A stretch of DNA of 64,000 nt from Streptomyces sp. S.PB5 (GCF_030403745.1 NZ_JAQMWP010000001.1:868001-932000); one strand, 5' to 3'; numbered from the stretch's first letter, positions 45,961 to 54,950 are shown. The notes: generated by a model from the letters alone, not told the origin. Program-made: numbers and translations.

Positions 45961-46094
45961 CGGGTCACCGTACGACAGCGGCCCCGAGCGGTTCCGTCGA
46001 TTTTCTTCGCGCACACAGGCATAGCGGCTCATGGCCGTGCACGTCACAAGGGGCACAGGGGGCGGACACCGGGTCCGCCCCGGGGGAAGAGAAG

Positions 46095-46661
46095 GTGACG
46101 ATGGATGCCGAAGCGCAGGACAGCTTCCGGGAATTCGTGGAGCACCGGTCGTCCGCGCTGCTGAAGACGGCCGTGCTGCTCAGCGGCGGCGACCGGCACA
46201 CCGCCGAGGACCTGCTGCAGAACGCGCTGATCAAGGCGGCCGGCCGCTGGCACCGCATCGACGAACCCGAGGCGTACGTACGGCAGATCCTCTACCGGCA
46301 GCAGATCAGCCGCTGGCGGCTGAAGTGGCCCCGACGCGAGCTGAGTGTCGCCGAGCCACCCGAGGGCCGGGCCGACGCGGACGCCTCGTCCGCCGCCGAG
46401 CTGCGGCTCGTGATGCGCGGCGCGCTCGCCCGGCTCACCCCGCGCCAGCGCACCGTGCTGGTGCTGCGCTACTTCGAGGACCTGCCCGAGGCCGACGTGG
46501 CCCGCATCCTGGGCTGCTCCGTCGGCACCGTACGGTCCACCGCCCACCGCTCGCTCGCCCGGCTGCGCACGCTCGCGCCCGAACTGGCCGCGCTGAGCGG
46601 CGGCGAGGACGACCGGACGGCGTCGGCCCCTGACTACACACCCGTGGAGGTACGTCCGTGA
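46095..46661 (+). CDS. SigE-family ECF sigma factor
   Basis: The 188-residue sigma factor has region 2 (FREFVEHRSSALLKTAVLLSGG ... AEDLLQNALIKAAGRW) and region 4 (LTPRQRTVLVLRYFEDLPEADVARILGCSVGTVRSTAHRSL), the SigE-family pattern of actinobacteria. GTG 46095 or ATG 46101 could start it; both have a purine-rich site in GGGGGAAGAGAAGG. Its stop overlaps the next GTG by four bases, so it is coupled to its probable partner. Confidence 0.92.
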   Translation: MTMDAEAQDSFREFVEHRSSALLKTAVLLSGGDRHTAEDLLQNALIKAAGRWHRIDEPEAYVRQILYRQQISRWRLKWPRRELSVAEPPEGRADADASSAAELRLVMRGALARLTPRQRTVLVLRYFEDLPEADVARILGCSVGTVRSTAHRSLARLRTLAPELAALSGGEDDRTASAPDYTPVEVRP

Positions 46662-47908
46662 ACGTCGAGGAACTCGTGCGCGACTCCCTGCGGGCGCTGG
46701 CCGACGAGGACGTGTCAGCGGGCCCGGGGCTCGCCGACCGGGTGCTGGCCGTGCGCCGGCGCCGCCGTAACCGTCGGCTCGTGTCCGTCGCCGTCAGCAC
46801 CGCGGCCGTGGTCGCCGTCGGCGTGGCGGTGCCGATGCTGAACCAGGGGCGGGACGACGTACGTCCCGCACGGGTCACGCAGCAGGACAGGATCAGCGCC
46901 CACCCCGACCAGTCACCGCCGAGCGGCCTGATCGCGGCCGGACGGTCGGTGCTCGCCGCCTACTACACGACGGCGACCGTGGCGAAGAACGAGAAGGAGG
47001 CGACCTTCGAGCGGACCTACTGGCTGCTCGATCCCGGCACCGGCAAGTACCGGAAGGACACCCGGTGGTCCTTCGTCGCCGTGGCACCCGGCCTGAAGAC
47101 CGCCGCCGTGCTGGAGCGGACCCTGCCCGCCGACCGGATCGGACTGCTCGACCTCGCGACGGGGGAGGTCGAGCGGTGGATCCCGGTCGGGAAGGGGGTC
47201 GCCGGGCTGGCGTTCTCCGACGACGGCACCGAGCTGGTCGCCACGACGTACTCCGAGCACCCCGACGCGCTCGACAGGCTCGGCAACGGCGAAGCGGGCG
47301 AGGACGCGTGGACGTCCATGAACAGGGTGGGCCGGACCGGGTTCCTCCTCCTGGACCCGGCCGGGAAGGGCGGGGATGTCTGGCACCCGGTCACGGGTTC
47401 CTCCACGGGCGGCCGCGCCGACTTCGCCTTCACTCGTGACGGCGAGCACCTGTCCGCGGCCGGCGGAGGTCTCGACTCCCTCGTGCGGCCGAAGTTCTAC
47501 GACCTGTCGGGCAAGGAGAGTGCCGTGCCCGCGAACGAGAAGCACCTGCGGTGGGACGTGCCCGCGCGGCTGTCCCCGAACGGCAAGCTGGCCGCCCTGG
47601 GCCTGGCCGAGGAGGTCGTGGCCCCCGTCGCCCCGGAGGCCGGGTCGCTGCCCGCGAAGTCGTACTCCTTCATCGGTGATCCCCTCTCCGGCAAGGAGAT
47701 CACCAAGGTCCGCGGCGCCGAACTGCTCACCTGGGTCGACGACCAGCGGCTCATCGCCTGGGAGCGGACCACCGGTAAGGACGAGACGTACAAGGACCGG
47801 CTCGTGCTGGTCACGATCGGCAGCGACAAGGTCGTACCGCTGAGCGGCGAGCGTGAGCATTCGGAGACCGGACAGGAGCCGTGGGAGCCCGTCTTCGCCG
47901 ACCGGTGA
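46658..47908 (+). CDS. Membrane protein with beta-propeller-like domain, probable sigma partner
   Basis: The 416-residue product has a cytoplasmic N-terminus (EELVRDSLRALADED), one membrane helix (about 44-62) and an extracellular beta-rich domain with WD40-like stretches (GLAFSDDGTELVATTY, FAFTRDGEHLSAAGG, ARLSPNGKLAALG). GTG 46658 overlaps the sigma stop. By position it is likely an anti-sigma or sensor for the SigE-type factor; no zinc anti-sigma motif is seen. Function is inferred. Confidence 0.82.
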   Translation: MNVEELVRDSLRALADEDVSAGPGLADRVLAVRRRRRNRRLVSVAVSTAAVVAVGVAVPMLNQGRDDVRPARVTQQDRISAHPDQSPPSGLIAAGRSVLAAYYTTATVAKNEKEATFERTYWLLDPGTGKYRKDTRWSFVAVAPGLKTAAVLERTLPADRIGLLDLATGEVERWIPVGKGVAGLAFSDDGTELVATTYSEHPDALDRLGNGEAGEDAWTSMNRVGRTGFLLLDPAGKGGDVWHPVTGSSTGGRADFAFTRDGEHLSAAGGGLDSLVRPKFYDLSGKESAVPANEKHLRWDVPARLSPNGKLAALGLAEEVVAPVAPEAGSLPAKSYSFIGDPLSGKEITKVRGAELLTWVDDQRLIAWERTTGKDETYKDRLVLVTIGSDKVVPLSGEREHSETGQEPWEPVFADR

Positions 47909-48014
47909 TGTGTCGGACCGTCAAGTGTGGCCGGAACTACGCCCATTGAGCGATGTCACGAAGAGTGAGGGGTGTCATGCTTCTCGCCACTCTCCGCGAT
48001 TTCGAGGGTGGGTG

Positions 48015-49943
48015 GTGGCGATGGCGACGGGGGCGACAGGGCCGACGGCCGGGCGGGATGCGGCCATTGCCGGGGCGAGTGCCCATGTGGCAGGGCAGCG
48101 GGTCCGCCATCACCTGCTGGTCGGTGTGGTGGTCTGCGTGGCGCTGCTCGACGCCGGGCTGATCGCCACCGTCGTGGCGGGGGTCGCCGGTTTCGGCAAG
48201 GCCGGGCTCGTCATCCTGGTGATGGTCGGCTGTGCCGTCGCGGTGACCTGCGTCGTGGTGCAGGCCCAGGTGTCCGGCGCCGTCGAGGCCGCCGAGGACG
48301 GGGAGTGGCGCCGGCGTCCGACGGAGGCCGTCGGACGACTGGCGCCGCTGCTCGGGATGCGGGTGCCCCGGGTGCGGGTGGTCGCCGAGGAGACGCCGTA
48401 CGCGTTCGTCTGCGGGTACGGCGCCGGCGCCACCGTCGTCTTCAGCTCGGGCCTCGTCGAACTCTGCGGGGACGACGAGGCCCGTCTGGAGGCGATCACC
48501 GCGCACGAACTGGCCACACTGGCGGGGCGCGGCGCCACGCTGACCCGGCTGTCGTACTGCCTGCTGGGGTGGGCGCTGTTCGCCGCCCACCTCGCTCGAC
48601 GGCTGGTGACCGGTCTGCATGTCTCGGGGAGGAGCTTGCGGGGTTCGGCCTCCGAGGCGGCCGACCGGATCCATCGGTACGACGGGCAGACCCAGGACGA
48701 CTACCTCGTCACGAAGGGCAGCGTCTTCCTGATCACCAAGGCCATCGGGGTCGCTCTCCACCTCGCCGCGCTCTGTCTCCTGGTGTTCTGCGGGGTGCCC
48801 TGGTTGATCGCCGGCGTGACCCGGCGGGCGACGGTGGGCCGGCGGGTGCTGGACGCCGACGCGATCTCCGTCCGACTGACCGGCGACAAGCAGGCGTTGA
48901 TCGATGTCCTGGCCCTCCTCGGGGCGCACGGAGCGCCCCGGGAGCCCGCTCGCGGCGGTCGGATCGTCCAGGAACTGAGCTTCCTCGGACCGTCCGAGCC
49001 GCAGCACGTGTACTGGCCGGACCGGCTGCCGCCGTACCCCGATGTCGACGTACGGATCGCCGAACTCCGCGCCCTCGACGACCGCGAGCCGCTCGTCGGC
49101 GTCCCAGTGGCCGCAACGGTGGTCGTGGGGCTCCTGCTGCTCGCCCTGCTCGGCGGCCTCGGCCTCTTCGGCGTACGCCTGCCGTTCGAGGAACCTCGCG
49201 GAGGGGGGTCGGTGGCGCAGGCGCCTGTGAGGGCCGAACCGGCGCTCACGCAGACGGCGGACCCTCGGCTTCAGCAGGGGGTGCCCGGCCCTACCGAGAC
49301 GCAGGGCGGCCCGACGACCGGAACATCTCCGGCCGCGCCACGACAGGAGACGACCACCGGCACGACCTCCGTGCCGCGGGACCCGGTGACCGACACGACC
49401 ACCGTCGTCCAGCCGCCGGACGTGCCGGACGATGACGACCCTCCACAGCCGCCCGACCCGCTGCCTCCCCCGGCCCGCACCGAGCTGAACACCCTCTCCG
49501 AGGCACGCTGGAACGACTTCTGCGGCCGGAAGTTCGGCGCCGCCGCCCGCTTCGGACAGAACGCGTACGACGTGGGCTGCGTGGGCGTGGACCGACCCTT
49601 CGGCACCGTCACGGAGGTGTGCGACTTCGAGTTCCCGGACGCACAGCCGAACGTGGACCGGCTGGGCGACTTCCACAACCCCCGCTCCTGGGGCTGTATC
49701 GCCGGTGCGCAGCTTCTCGGTTCCTTCCAGCTCTCCGTGCAGGTGCTGGAGGAGCAGACCGGTCGCGCGGTCGTCTACCACGAGAACACCGACCCGCGCG
49801 CCTACGGCTACACGTACGCGGACGGCTCGGGCATATCGCTCTCCGGTGTGTGCGGGAAGATGTACGGCAGCGGGGCCGTGGACCGGCTGCTGGACGTCCA
49901 CAACGCCCACTCCGTCGTGGAGTGCTACCGGTCCGCTTCCTGA
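48015..49943 (+). CDS. M48-like membrane protein with altered HExxH and a secreted C-terminal domain
   Basis: The 642-residue protein has paired N-terminal membrane segments (about 35-85), then an M48-peptidase-like part with PYAFVCGYGAGATVVFSSGL and AITAHELATLAGRG. The zinc motif reads HELAT where HExxH is expected, so the second histidine is missing. More membrane helices follow (about 245-270 and 370-390), then a Pro/Thr-rich linker (about 400-500) and a C-terminal domain with paired cysteines (NDFCGRKFG, GCVGVDRPFG, SWGCIAG, SGVCGKMYG). The start is uncertain: GTG 48012, GTG 48015 or ATG 48021. Function is unknown. Confidence 0.78.
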   Translation: MAMATGATGPTAGRDAAIAGASAHVAGQRVRHHLLVGVVVCVALLDAGLIATVVAGVAGFGKAGLVILVMVGCAVAVTCVVVQAQVSGAVEAAEDGEWRRRPTEAVGRLAPLLGMRVPRVRVVAEETPYAFVCGYGAGATVVFSSGLVELCGDDEARLEAITAHELATLAGRGATLTRLSYCLLGWALFAAHLARRLVTGLHVSGRSLRGSASEAADRIHRYDGQTQDDYLVTKGSVFLITKAIGVALHLAALCLLVFCGVPWLIAGVTRRATVGRRVLDADAISVRLTGDKQALIDVLALLGAHGAPREPARGGRIVQELSFLGPSEPQHVYWPDRLPPYPDVDVRIAELRALDDREPLVGVPVAATVVVGLLLLALLGGLGLFGVRLPFEEPRGGGSVAQAPVRAEPALTQTADPRLQQGVPGPTETQGGPTTGTSPAAPRQETTTGTTSVPRDPVTDTTTVVQPPDVPDDDDPPQPPDPLPPPARTELNTLSEARWNDFCGRKFGAAARFGQNAYDVGCVGVDRPFGTVTEVCDFEFPDAQPNVDRLGDFHNPRSWGCIAGAQLLGSFQLSVQVLEEQTGRAVVYHENTDPRAYGYTYADGSGISLSGVCGKMYGSGAVDRLLDVHNAHSVVECYRSAS

Positions 49944-49953
49944 CCTTGCGGCG

Positions 49954-50844
49954 TCAGGCGGTCAACTCTTCGTACGCGGCGAGCAGTTCGGCTGTTGTCT
50001 CCGGTGTCGCCGGAAGCAGGGGCGCGCGGACCGGGCCCGCGGGCAGGCCCAGGTCGTTGAGGAGGGCCTTCGCGGTGACCGTGCCGGGCAGGCCTGCCGA
50101 CATCATCAACTCGATGAGAAGCATGGCGCGTTGCTGGAGACGGGCGGCCCCCGTCGTGTCGCCCGCGTCGAACGCGTCCAGGACCGCGCGAAGTCGGGCG
50201 GGTGCGATGTTCGCGACGGTGCTCACGTACCCCGCCCCGCCGACCGCGTACAGCGCGAGGATGTGCTCGTCGCAGCCCGCGTAGTACGCCAACTCCGTGC
50301 GGGAGATGACCTTCTGGGCCGCGAGAAAGTCGTAGGAGCAGTCCTTCACCGCCACGATCCTCGGGTGTTCGGCGAGACGGATCAGGGTGTCGGGCTCGAT
50401 ACGGGTGCCGGTGCGGCCCGGGATGTCGTAGAGCGTGATCGGCACTCCGGTGGAGTCCGCGATCTGGCGGAAGTGGGCCTCGATCGCCTCCTGCGGGGGC
50501 TTGCTGTAGTACGGGCTGACCACCAACAGGCCGTCCGCGCCCGCCTTTTCGGCCTCCAGGGCGAGTTCGACGGTGTGCCGGGTGTCGGAGGTGCCGACGC
50601 CTGCCAGGATCGATGCCCGCCCACCCACCGCCTCCCGTACCGCCCGCACGAGGTCCGCCTTCTCGGCGTCCGTCGTCGTCGGCGACTCGCCCGTCGTACC
50701 GGAGAGCACGAGCCCGTCGCAGCCCTCGCCCACCAGCCGCTCGGCGAGCCGCTGCGCGCCGTCGAGGTCCAGGGCGCCGGCGTCGGTGAAGGGCGTGATC
50801 ATGGCGCAGAGGGCGCGGCCGAAGGGAGGGGAAGAGTACGTCAT
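49954..50844 (-). CDS. dapA: 4-hydroxy-tetrahydrodipicolinate synthase
   Basis: DapA condenses pyruvate with aspartate semialdehyde in diaminopimelate/lysine synthesis. The 296-residue product has GTTGESPTTTDAEK near residue 48, YDIPGRTG and the Schiff-base lysine in IVAVKDCSYD. ATG 50844 (MTYSSPPFG) is preferred; a GTG at 50880 adds 12 unconserved residues. Genomes of this group often carry several DapA-like proteins, so a related aldolase activity is possible. Confidence 0.9.
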   Translation of the reverse strand: MTYSSPPFGRALCAMITPFTDAGALDLDGAQRLAERLVGEGCDGLVLSGTTGESPTTTDAEKADLVRAVREAVGGRASILAGVGTSDTRHTVELALEAEKAGADGLLVVSPYYSKPPQEAIEAHFRQIADSTGVPITLYDIPGRTGTRIEPDTLIRLAEHPRIVAVKDCSYDFLAAQKVISRTELAYYAGCDEHILALYAVGGAGYVSTVANIAPARLRAVLDAFDAGDTTGAARLQQRAMLLIELMMSAGLPGTVTAKALLNDLGLPAGPVRAPLLPATPETTAELLAAYEELTA

Positions 50845-51020
50845 GGGGGTAGTCTCGGCGGGGTCATCGTGAAGCTCCACTTAATTCTTCTACGAGATAT
50901 CGATAAGGGATTCTGAGAGGTGGGTGGCGTCGGGCGGGCCGCCAGGCCCTATGTCCAAACCGGTACCTCATGGGTCACCATGGCCAGGACGGTCATCGGC
51001 CCCTGGTCATGGGAGGCGTC
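50845..51020. promoter_or_regulatory. Divergent region with a hairpin reaching a ribosome site
   Basis: An AT-rich stretch (50881-50915) with the palindrome TATCGATA likely holds the dapA promoter. On the right, CCATGGCCAGG (50978-50988) pairs with CCTGGTCATGG (51002-51012). The 3' arm ends in the first two G of the GGGAGG site for the 44-residue gene at 51021. Confidence 0.5.
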
Positions 51021-51155
51021 ATGAAGCTCGGCAAAGCACTCGCCACCGGAGTCGCGGAGGAGCGGCCGCAGGCGTACGAGGAAGAACCCGAACTCGAACT
51101 TCCCGCGGAGATCGGGGAACTGACGGCGCCCGAAGAGGTCCCGGCCGCCCGATGA
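51021..51155 (+). CDS. Small acidic protein, 44 residues
   Basis: I do not recognise the family. The product begins MKLGKALATGVAEER and then is strongly acidic (EEEPELELPAEIGE) with a Pro/Ala tail. ATG 51021 has a good GGGAGG site, partly within a hairpin. The stop overlaps the next ATG (ATGA at 51152-51155), so it is translated together with the Cys-rich protein and may act with it. Confidence 0.7.
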   Translation: MKLGKALATGVAEERPQAYEEEPELELPAEIGELTAPEEVPAAR

Positions 51156-51847
51156 GGCTGCGGCTTCCGGAGGAACGCCCGACGGAGCCGCCGACCGGAT
51201 ACAAGATCGCCCACCCGGTGCTGTCCCACGACGGCACCCGGGCCGGGTTCACCGGTGTGTCGCTGGGCGGCGCGCTGCCGTACGGAGTCCTGGCCGACGC
51301 GTCCTGCGTCTACGGGCTGCGGCACAAGGCACCGCACCGCCGCTGCGACTGCGGCTTCCACTGTGTGCACGACCGCTCGACGGCCGAGGCCCTGCTGTGC
51401 ACGGCCGAGCACCGGGCGGCCGTGCTGCTGGAGGTCTCGGTGATCGGCCGCTACCTCCGCTTCGAACTCGGCTACCGCTACGCCCGGCAGCGGATCCGCG
51501 TCGCCACCGTCGGCCCGTGCGGCTGCGGCACGGTGTCGACGGCCCTCGCTGACGCCGGGTGGGGACGCCCCGGCTGGCGCGCCCTCGCCCCCAGCTGCGC
51601 GGGGTGCCTGCGGGGCCGTACGTCCGTCTCCCTCGCCTCCTTCGCACGGCTGGCGGGGGAGGGGCTGCGGGTGGTGGCGGGGCGTGCGGCGACGGTGGCG
51701 GACGTGGCGGCGGATGCGGGGGCGGATGGCCTCGGCGTACCTGAACTGGCGGCGGAGGCGGCGCTGTTGCAGGCGCGGCTGGATTGGTTCCAGACGCAGT
51801 TGGCGAGGTTGGGGGAGCGGGGGAGTGACGGACCGGTGCCGTCCTGA
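51152..51847 (+). CDS. Cys-rich hypothetical protein, 231 residues
   Basis: I recognise no characterised family. The soluble protein has several metal-site-like cysteine groups: HRRCDCGFHCVHD (about 61-73), LLCTAEH (about 80), GPCGCGT (about 120) and PSCAGCL (about 149). A helical C-terminus follows (about 165-231, Ala/Leu/Gln-rich). It is coupled to the 44-residue acidic protein upstream. Zinc binding is an inference from the cysteine spacing. Confidence 0.75.
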   Translation: MRLRLPEERPTEPPTGYKIAHPVLSHDGTRAGFTGVSLGGALPYGVLADASCVYGLRHKAPHRRCDCGFHCVHDRSTAEALLCTAEHRAAVLLEVSVIGRYLRFELGYRYARQRIRVATVGPCGCGTVSTALADAGWGRPGWRALAPSCAGCLRGRTSVSLASFARLAGEGLRVVAGRAATVADVAADAGADGLGVPELAAEAALLQARLDWFQTQLARLGERGSDGPVPS

Positions 51848-51990
51848 GAGAGCGGCTCGGTAGCTTCAGATCTCCGCCCGCTGTCGCCCCGGCGACGACC
51901 CGGGCTTCCTCCACTGGAGTCGACGTGGCCGCGCTTGTCGGGGCCGCGCCTGGGTACCCGCACGTCCCGAACCGAGAGGAGGCGGACACC

Positions 51991-52398
51991 GTGACCGGGA
52001 CCACGGCTCCCCATCAGCATCATTCGGTCGGCGAACTCGTCGGCCAAGCCACCGAACAGCTTTCCCGACTCGTACGACAGGAAGTGGCCCTCGCCAAGGA
52101 CGAGCTCGCCGAGAAGGGGCGGCGTGCGGGTCGTGGCGGTGGCCTGCTCGGCGCGGCGGGAGCATTCGCGTACGCCGGGTTGCTCGGCCTCGCCGGTACG
52201 GCGACCGCCGCGCTCTCACTGGCGCTGGCCGTATGGGCCGCGGCGCTCATCGTGACGGCGGTGCTGTTCGTGATCGCGGCGGTGCTTGCCGCACGCGGCC
52301 GTGCTCAGCTGCGCCGGGCCGCACCCCCCACGCCCGAGGAGGCCCTCGGCAGCGTCAGGGCCGATGTCGAGGAGATCAGGGAAAGGGCACACCGATGA
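51991..52398 (+). CDS. Phage-holin-family (Holin-X) membrane protein
   Basis: The 135-residue protein has an amphipathic N-terminal helix (VGELVGQATEQLSRLVRQEVALAKDELAEKGR), a Gly-rich turn and two membrane helices (about 50-72 and 78-100). This is the actinobacterial holin-X/DUF1469-like architecture. Despite the name, no phage genes are near. With the DUF3618 gene it forms a common streptomycete envelope pair. GTG 51991 follows GAGAGGAGG. The stop overlaps the next ATG. Confidence 0.88.
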   Translation: MTGTTAPHQHHSVGELVGQATEQLSRLVRQEVALAKDELAEKGRRAGRGGGLLGAAGAFAYAGLLGLAGTATAALSLALAVWAAALIVTAVLFVIAAVLAARGRAQLRRAAPPTPEEALGSVRADVEEIRERAHR

Positions 52399-52823
52399 CG
52401 GACAAGGCAGCCGAGGGCGTGGCCGACGGGGCCAAGAGCCCTGAGGAACTGCGCCGGCAGATCGAAGAGACCAGGGGACAACTCGGCGACACAGTCGAGG
52501 AGTTGGCGGGGAAGGCGGATGTGAAGGGCCGTGCGATGGCCCGGGCCGCCGACCTCAAGGACAAGGCCGGGGCGATGACCGTGCAGCTGCGCAGCAGTGC
52601 GGCGCAGGCCGGTCATGCCGTTCAGGAGCGGGCGACCGGGGTCGGCCATACCGTTCACGACAAGGCCAGTCATGCGGGGCATGCGGTGGAGCACAGTGTG
52701 CCGCGGCCCGTGCGGACCGTCGTTCAGGCGGGGTTGCGTCATCCGCGGCCGGTGCTGGTCGTGGGGGCGGTGGTGGGGGTCGTGGTCGCGGAGGAGGTGC
52801 TGCGGCGGCGGAACGGGCGGTAA
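52395..52823 (+). CDS. DUF3618 protein
   Basis: The 142-residue protein starts with the DUF3618 motif SPEELRRQIEETRGQLGDTVEELAGKADVKGRA (about 15-47), then a long polar helix with HAV/HTV repeats. A short C-terminal membrane helix follows (VLVVGAVVGVVVAEEVL). It is co-translated with the holin-like protein (ATGA overlap). The role is unknown, probably envelope-associated or stress-related. Confidence 0.88.
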   Translation: MTDKAAEGVADGAKSPEELRRQIEETRGQLGDTVEELAGKADVKGRAMARAADLKDKAGAMTVQLRSSAAQAGHAVQERATGVGHTVHDKASHAGHAVEHSVPRPVRTVVQAGLRHPRPVLVVGAVVGVVVAEEVLRRRNGR

Positions 52824-53094
52824 GTAGGCAGGGAAGCGGGGGGTGCGGCGCCGGCCGGGCGGGAGCCTGGTCGGCGTCTGCGTGTCGGGTGGGTGGTGGG
52901 TGCTGCCGGGCTTTTCTCGCCCCCGCCGCCCCTACCCGTCCCGTCCCTGGGGGCTGCCGCCCCCAGACCCCCGCTGTCGGCCCCGAAAGGGCCTCGTCCT
53001 CAAACGCCGGACAGGCTGAAAAGCCCTACTCCCGCCTCGTCCTCAAACTCCCCCAGAGGGGGCACCCCAGACGGGCTGAAAAGATCCGGAACGC
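52824..53094. repeat. Intergenic region with two copies of a streptomycete repeat, one interrupted
   Basis: There is no gene here. GCCTCGTCCTCAAAC begins both 52991 and 53034. The first copy continues GCCGGACAGGCTGAAAAG to 53023. The second is interrupted by TCCCCCAGAGGGGGCACCCCA-like palindromic DNA before resuming GACGGGCTGAAAAG, ending at 53083. Repeats of this kind are scattered between genes in Streptomyces as I remember them. Confidence 0.7.
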
Positions 53095-54045
53095 CTACCC
53101 CTGCCTCGCCCTCCACTTCGGTGGCCACTTCCTCGTGTCCCGGGGCTCCACGTACGGTTCCTCCGTCGGCGGGCGGCCCTCGCTGATCGCCCGTTGGCGG
53201 GCCAGTTCCGCGTCGAACTCCAGGCCCAGGAGGATGGCGAGGTTGGAGAGCCAGAGCCAGACCAGGAAGACGATGGCGCCCGCGAGGGTGCCGTATGTCT
53301 TGTTGTACGAGCCGAAGTTGGCCGCGTAAACGGCGAAACCGGCGGAGGCGGCCAGCCAGACGAGGGTGGCCAGGCAGCTGCCGGGGGAGATCCAACGGAA
53401 GCCGCGGCCGCGGACGTTGGGGGCGGCCCAGTACAGCAGGCCGATCATCAGGATGACCAGGATCAGAAGCACCGGCCACTTCGCGACGCCCCATACCGCT
53501 ATCGCCGCGTCGCCCACTCCGATCGCCGTGCCGGCCCGTTCCGCCAACGGCCCCGTGAACACCACGATCACGGCACTCGCGGCGAGCATCACCATCAGGG
53601 CTATGGTCAACACCAGCCTGAGCGGCGTCAGTTTCCACACCGGGCGCCCCTCGGGGAGGTCGTACACCGCGTTGGACGTACGGATGAACGCGGCGACATA
53701 TCCGGACGCGGACCACAGTGCCGCCAGCAGGCCGACGATCGCCAGCACGCTTCCCGTGCCGCCCGTGTCGCCCAGCTGCACCACCGCGTCCCGCAGGATG
53801 TCCCGCGCCGGCCCCGGGGCCAGGTCTCCGATGTTGTCCAGGATCTTGTCGGTGGCGCTCTGGCCCACCACCCCCAGCAGCGACACCAGCACCAGCAGCG
53901 CGGGGAACAGCGACAGCACGCCGTAGTACGTCAACGCGGCCGCCCGGTCGGACAGTTCGTCGTCCTGGAACTCCTTGACCGTGCGGCGCAGTACCGCCCA
54001 CCAGGAACGCGGGGGCAACTCGGAGGGGCTGTCCTTCTCGTCCAT
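53095..54045 (-). CDS. YihY/BrkB-family membrane protein
   Basis: The 316-residue protein has about six membrane segments and the family signature near the N-terminus (DDELSDRAAALTYYGVLSLFPALLVLVSLLG). Later segments include FRWISPGSCLATLVWL and NKTYGTLAGAIVFLVWLWLSNLAILLG. Earlier names (BrkB, RNase BN) are misleading; transport or envelope roles are likely. ATG 54045 is used, and longer upstream readings are antisense to the next gene. Confidence 0.9.
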   Translation of the reverse strand: MDEKDSPSELPPRSWWAVLRRTVKEFQDDELSDRAAALTYYGVLSLFPALLVLVSLLGVVGQSATDKILDNIGDLAPGPARDILRDAVVQLGDTGGTGSVLAIVGLLAALWSASGYVAAFIRTSNAVYDLPEGRPVWKLTPLRLVLTIALMVMLAASAVIVVFTGPLAERAGTAIGVGDAAIAVWGVAKWPVLLILVILMIGLLYWAAPNVRGRGFRWISPGSCLATLVWLAASAGFAVYAANFGSYNKTYGTLAGAIVFLVWLWLSNLAILLGLEFDAELARQRAISEGRPPTEEPYVEPRDTRKWPPKWRARQG

Positions 54046-54150
54046 GACCGGGCGGGTCTCCCGAAAGCCCGCCGTAAATCTCGGGGTTGACCTGAATCTT
54101 GGTTGAGGTTGAAGGGTGGGGTGTACACCGAACCCGAGCAGGAGTACGCC

Positions 54151-54852
54151 ATGACCCGTCGCACCGACCACCACCCCGACCTCACCGACCCCCGCGTCGG
54201 CGCCCCCTTCTTCAGCACCTGGCGTGTGGGTACCCCCGAGCGGCAGCGGGAGACCGTCGAGGCCATCGCCCGTGCGTGGGAGCGCAGGCCCTGGCCGACA
54301 TCCGGGCTGCGGTCGTACCACGTGTACGCCGGAGAGGACGGCTCCACGCTCCTGCACCACTCGCAGTGGACGGGCGAGGCGGTGTACGAGGCCTTCGTCA
54401 AGGCGCATCGGCAGGAGCGGGTCGACGAGATCGACACCGCCGTGCCGGGCATCGAGCGGCTGTGGCTCGGGCGCTACCGGCGCTATCGCAGTGCCGCCGC
54501 GGAGGGCGACACACGTGTGCCGGGGTGCATCGTGATCGTCGACGTCGAGTTCGAGGGGTCCGATCCGGAGCGGCAGCGCGCCTGGGTGGACGCCGTCTTC
54601 GAGGCGCTGGAGAGCGAGTCCGACCCGCACCCCGGCGGTATCTCCGGCCACTTCCATGTGAGCACCGACGGCACCCGGGTGCTGAACTACGCGGAGTGGG
54701 AGAGCGCCCAGCACCACATCGACGCCATGGCCACGCCCGGGCGCGGCATCGGCTCGCCGTCCGCCCTCTGGGAGCGTGTCCACGGCTGGCCGGGGTTCAA
54801 GAGCAGCACGGTCAGCCGGTACGACCATGCGCTGGGGCTCGTTCCGGAGTGA
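54151..54852 (+). CDS. Antibiotic-biosynthesis-monooxygenase (ABM)-like protein
   Basis: The 233-residue soluble protein appears to hold two alpha-beta ABM-like repeats. The first has GLRSYHVYAGEDGSTLLHHSQWTGEAVYEAFVKAH (about 51-85). The second has GISGHFHVSTDGTRVLNYAEWESAQHHIDAM (about 163-193). Members are often co-factor-free monooxygenases or structural relatives. ATG 54151 has a clear AGGAG site 6 bases upstream. No biosynthetic genes are adjacent. Confidence 0.82.
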   Translation: MTRRTDHHPDLTDPRVGAPFFSTWRVGTPERQRETVEAIARAWERRPWPTSGLRSYHVYAGEDGSTLLHHSQWTGEAVYEAFVKAHRQERVDEIDTAVPGIERLWLGRYRRYRSAAAEGDTRVPGCIVIVDVEFEGSDPERQRAWVDAVFEALESESDPHPGGISGHFHVSTDGTRVLNYAEWESAQHHIDAMATPGRGIGSPSALWERVHGWPGFKSSTVSRYDHALGLVPE

Positions 54853-54898
54853 GACGTTCGTGGCCGGGGTGGCGCTCACCGGGACTCCGTCCGCTCGC

Positions 54899-54937
54899 CG
54901 AAAAATCCATCCTCCTGGACAAAAAAAGTTTTCGGTG
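54899..54937. repeat. Inverted repeat before the ArsR-type gene
   Basis: CCGAAAA (54899-54905) and TTTTCGG (54931-54937) flank an A-rich segment 14 bases before the start of the regulator. It could be its autoregulatory site or a short hairpin ending the upstream transcript. Confidence 0.4.
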
Positions 54938-54950
54938 AGATGGTGGACGC

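Noticed and set aside
51991..52823. Prophage remnant at the holin-like gene
   Set aside because: Holin-X/DUF3618 pairs are ordinary chromosomal genes in streptomycetes. No endolysin, capsid or integrase genes are nearby.
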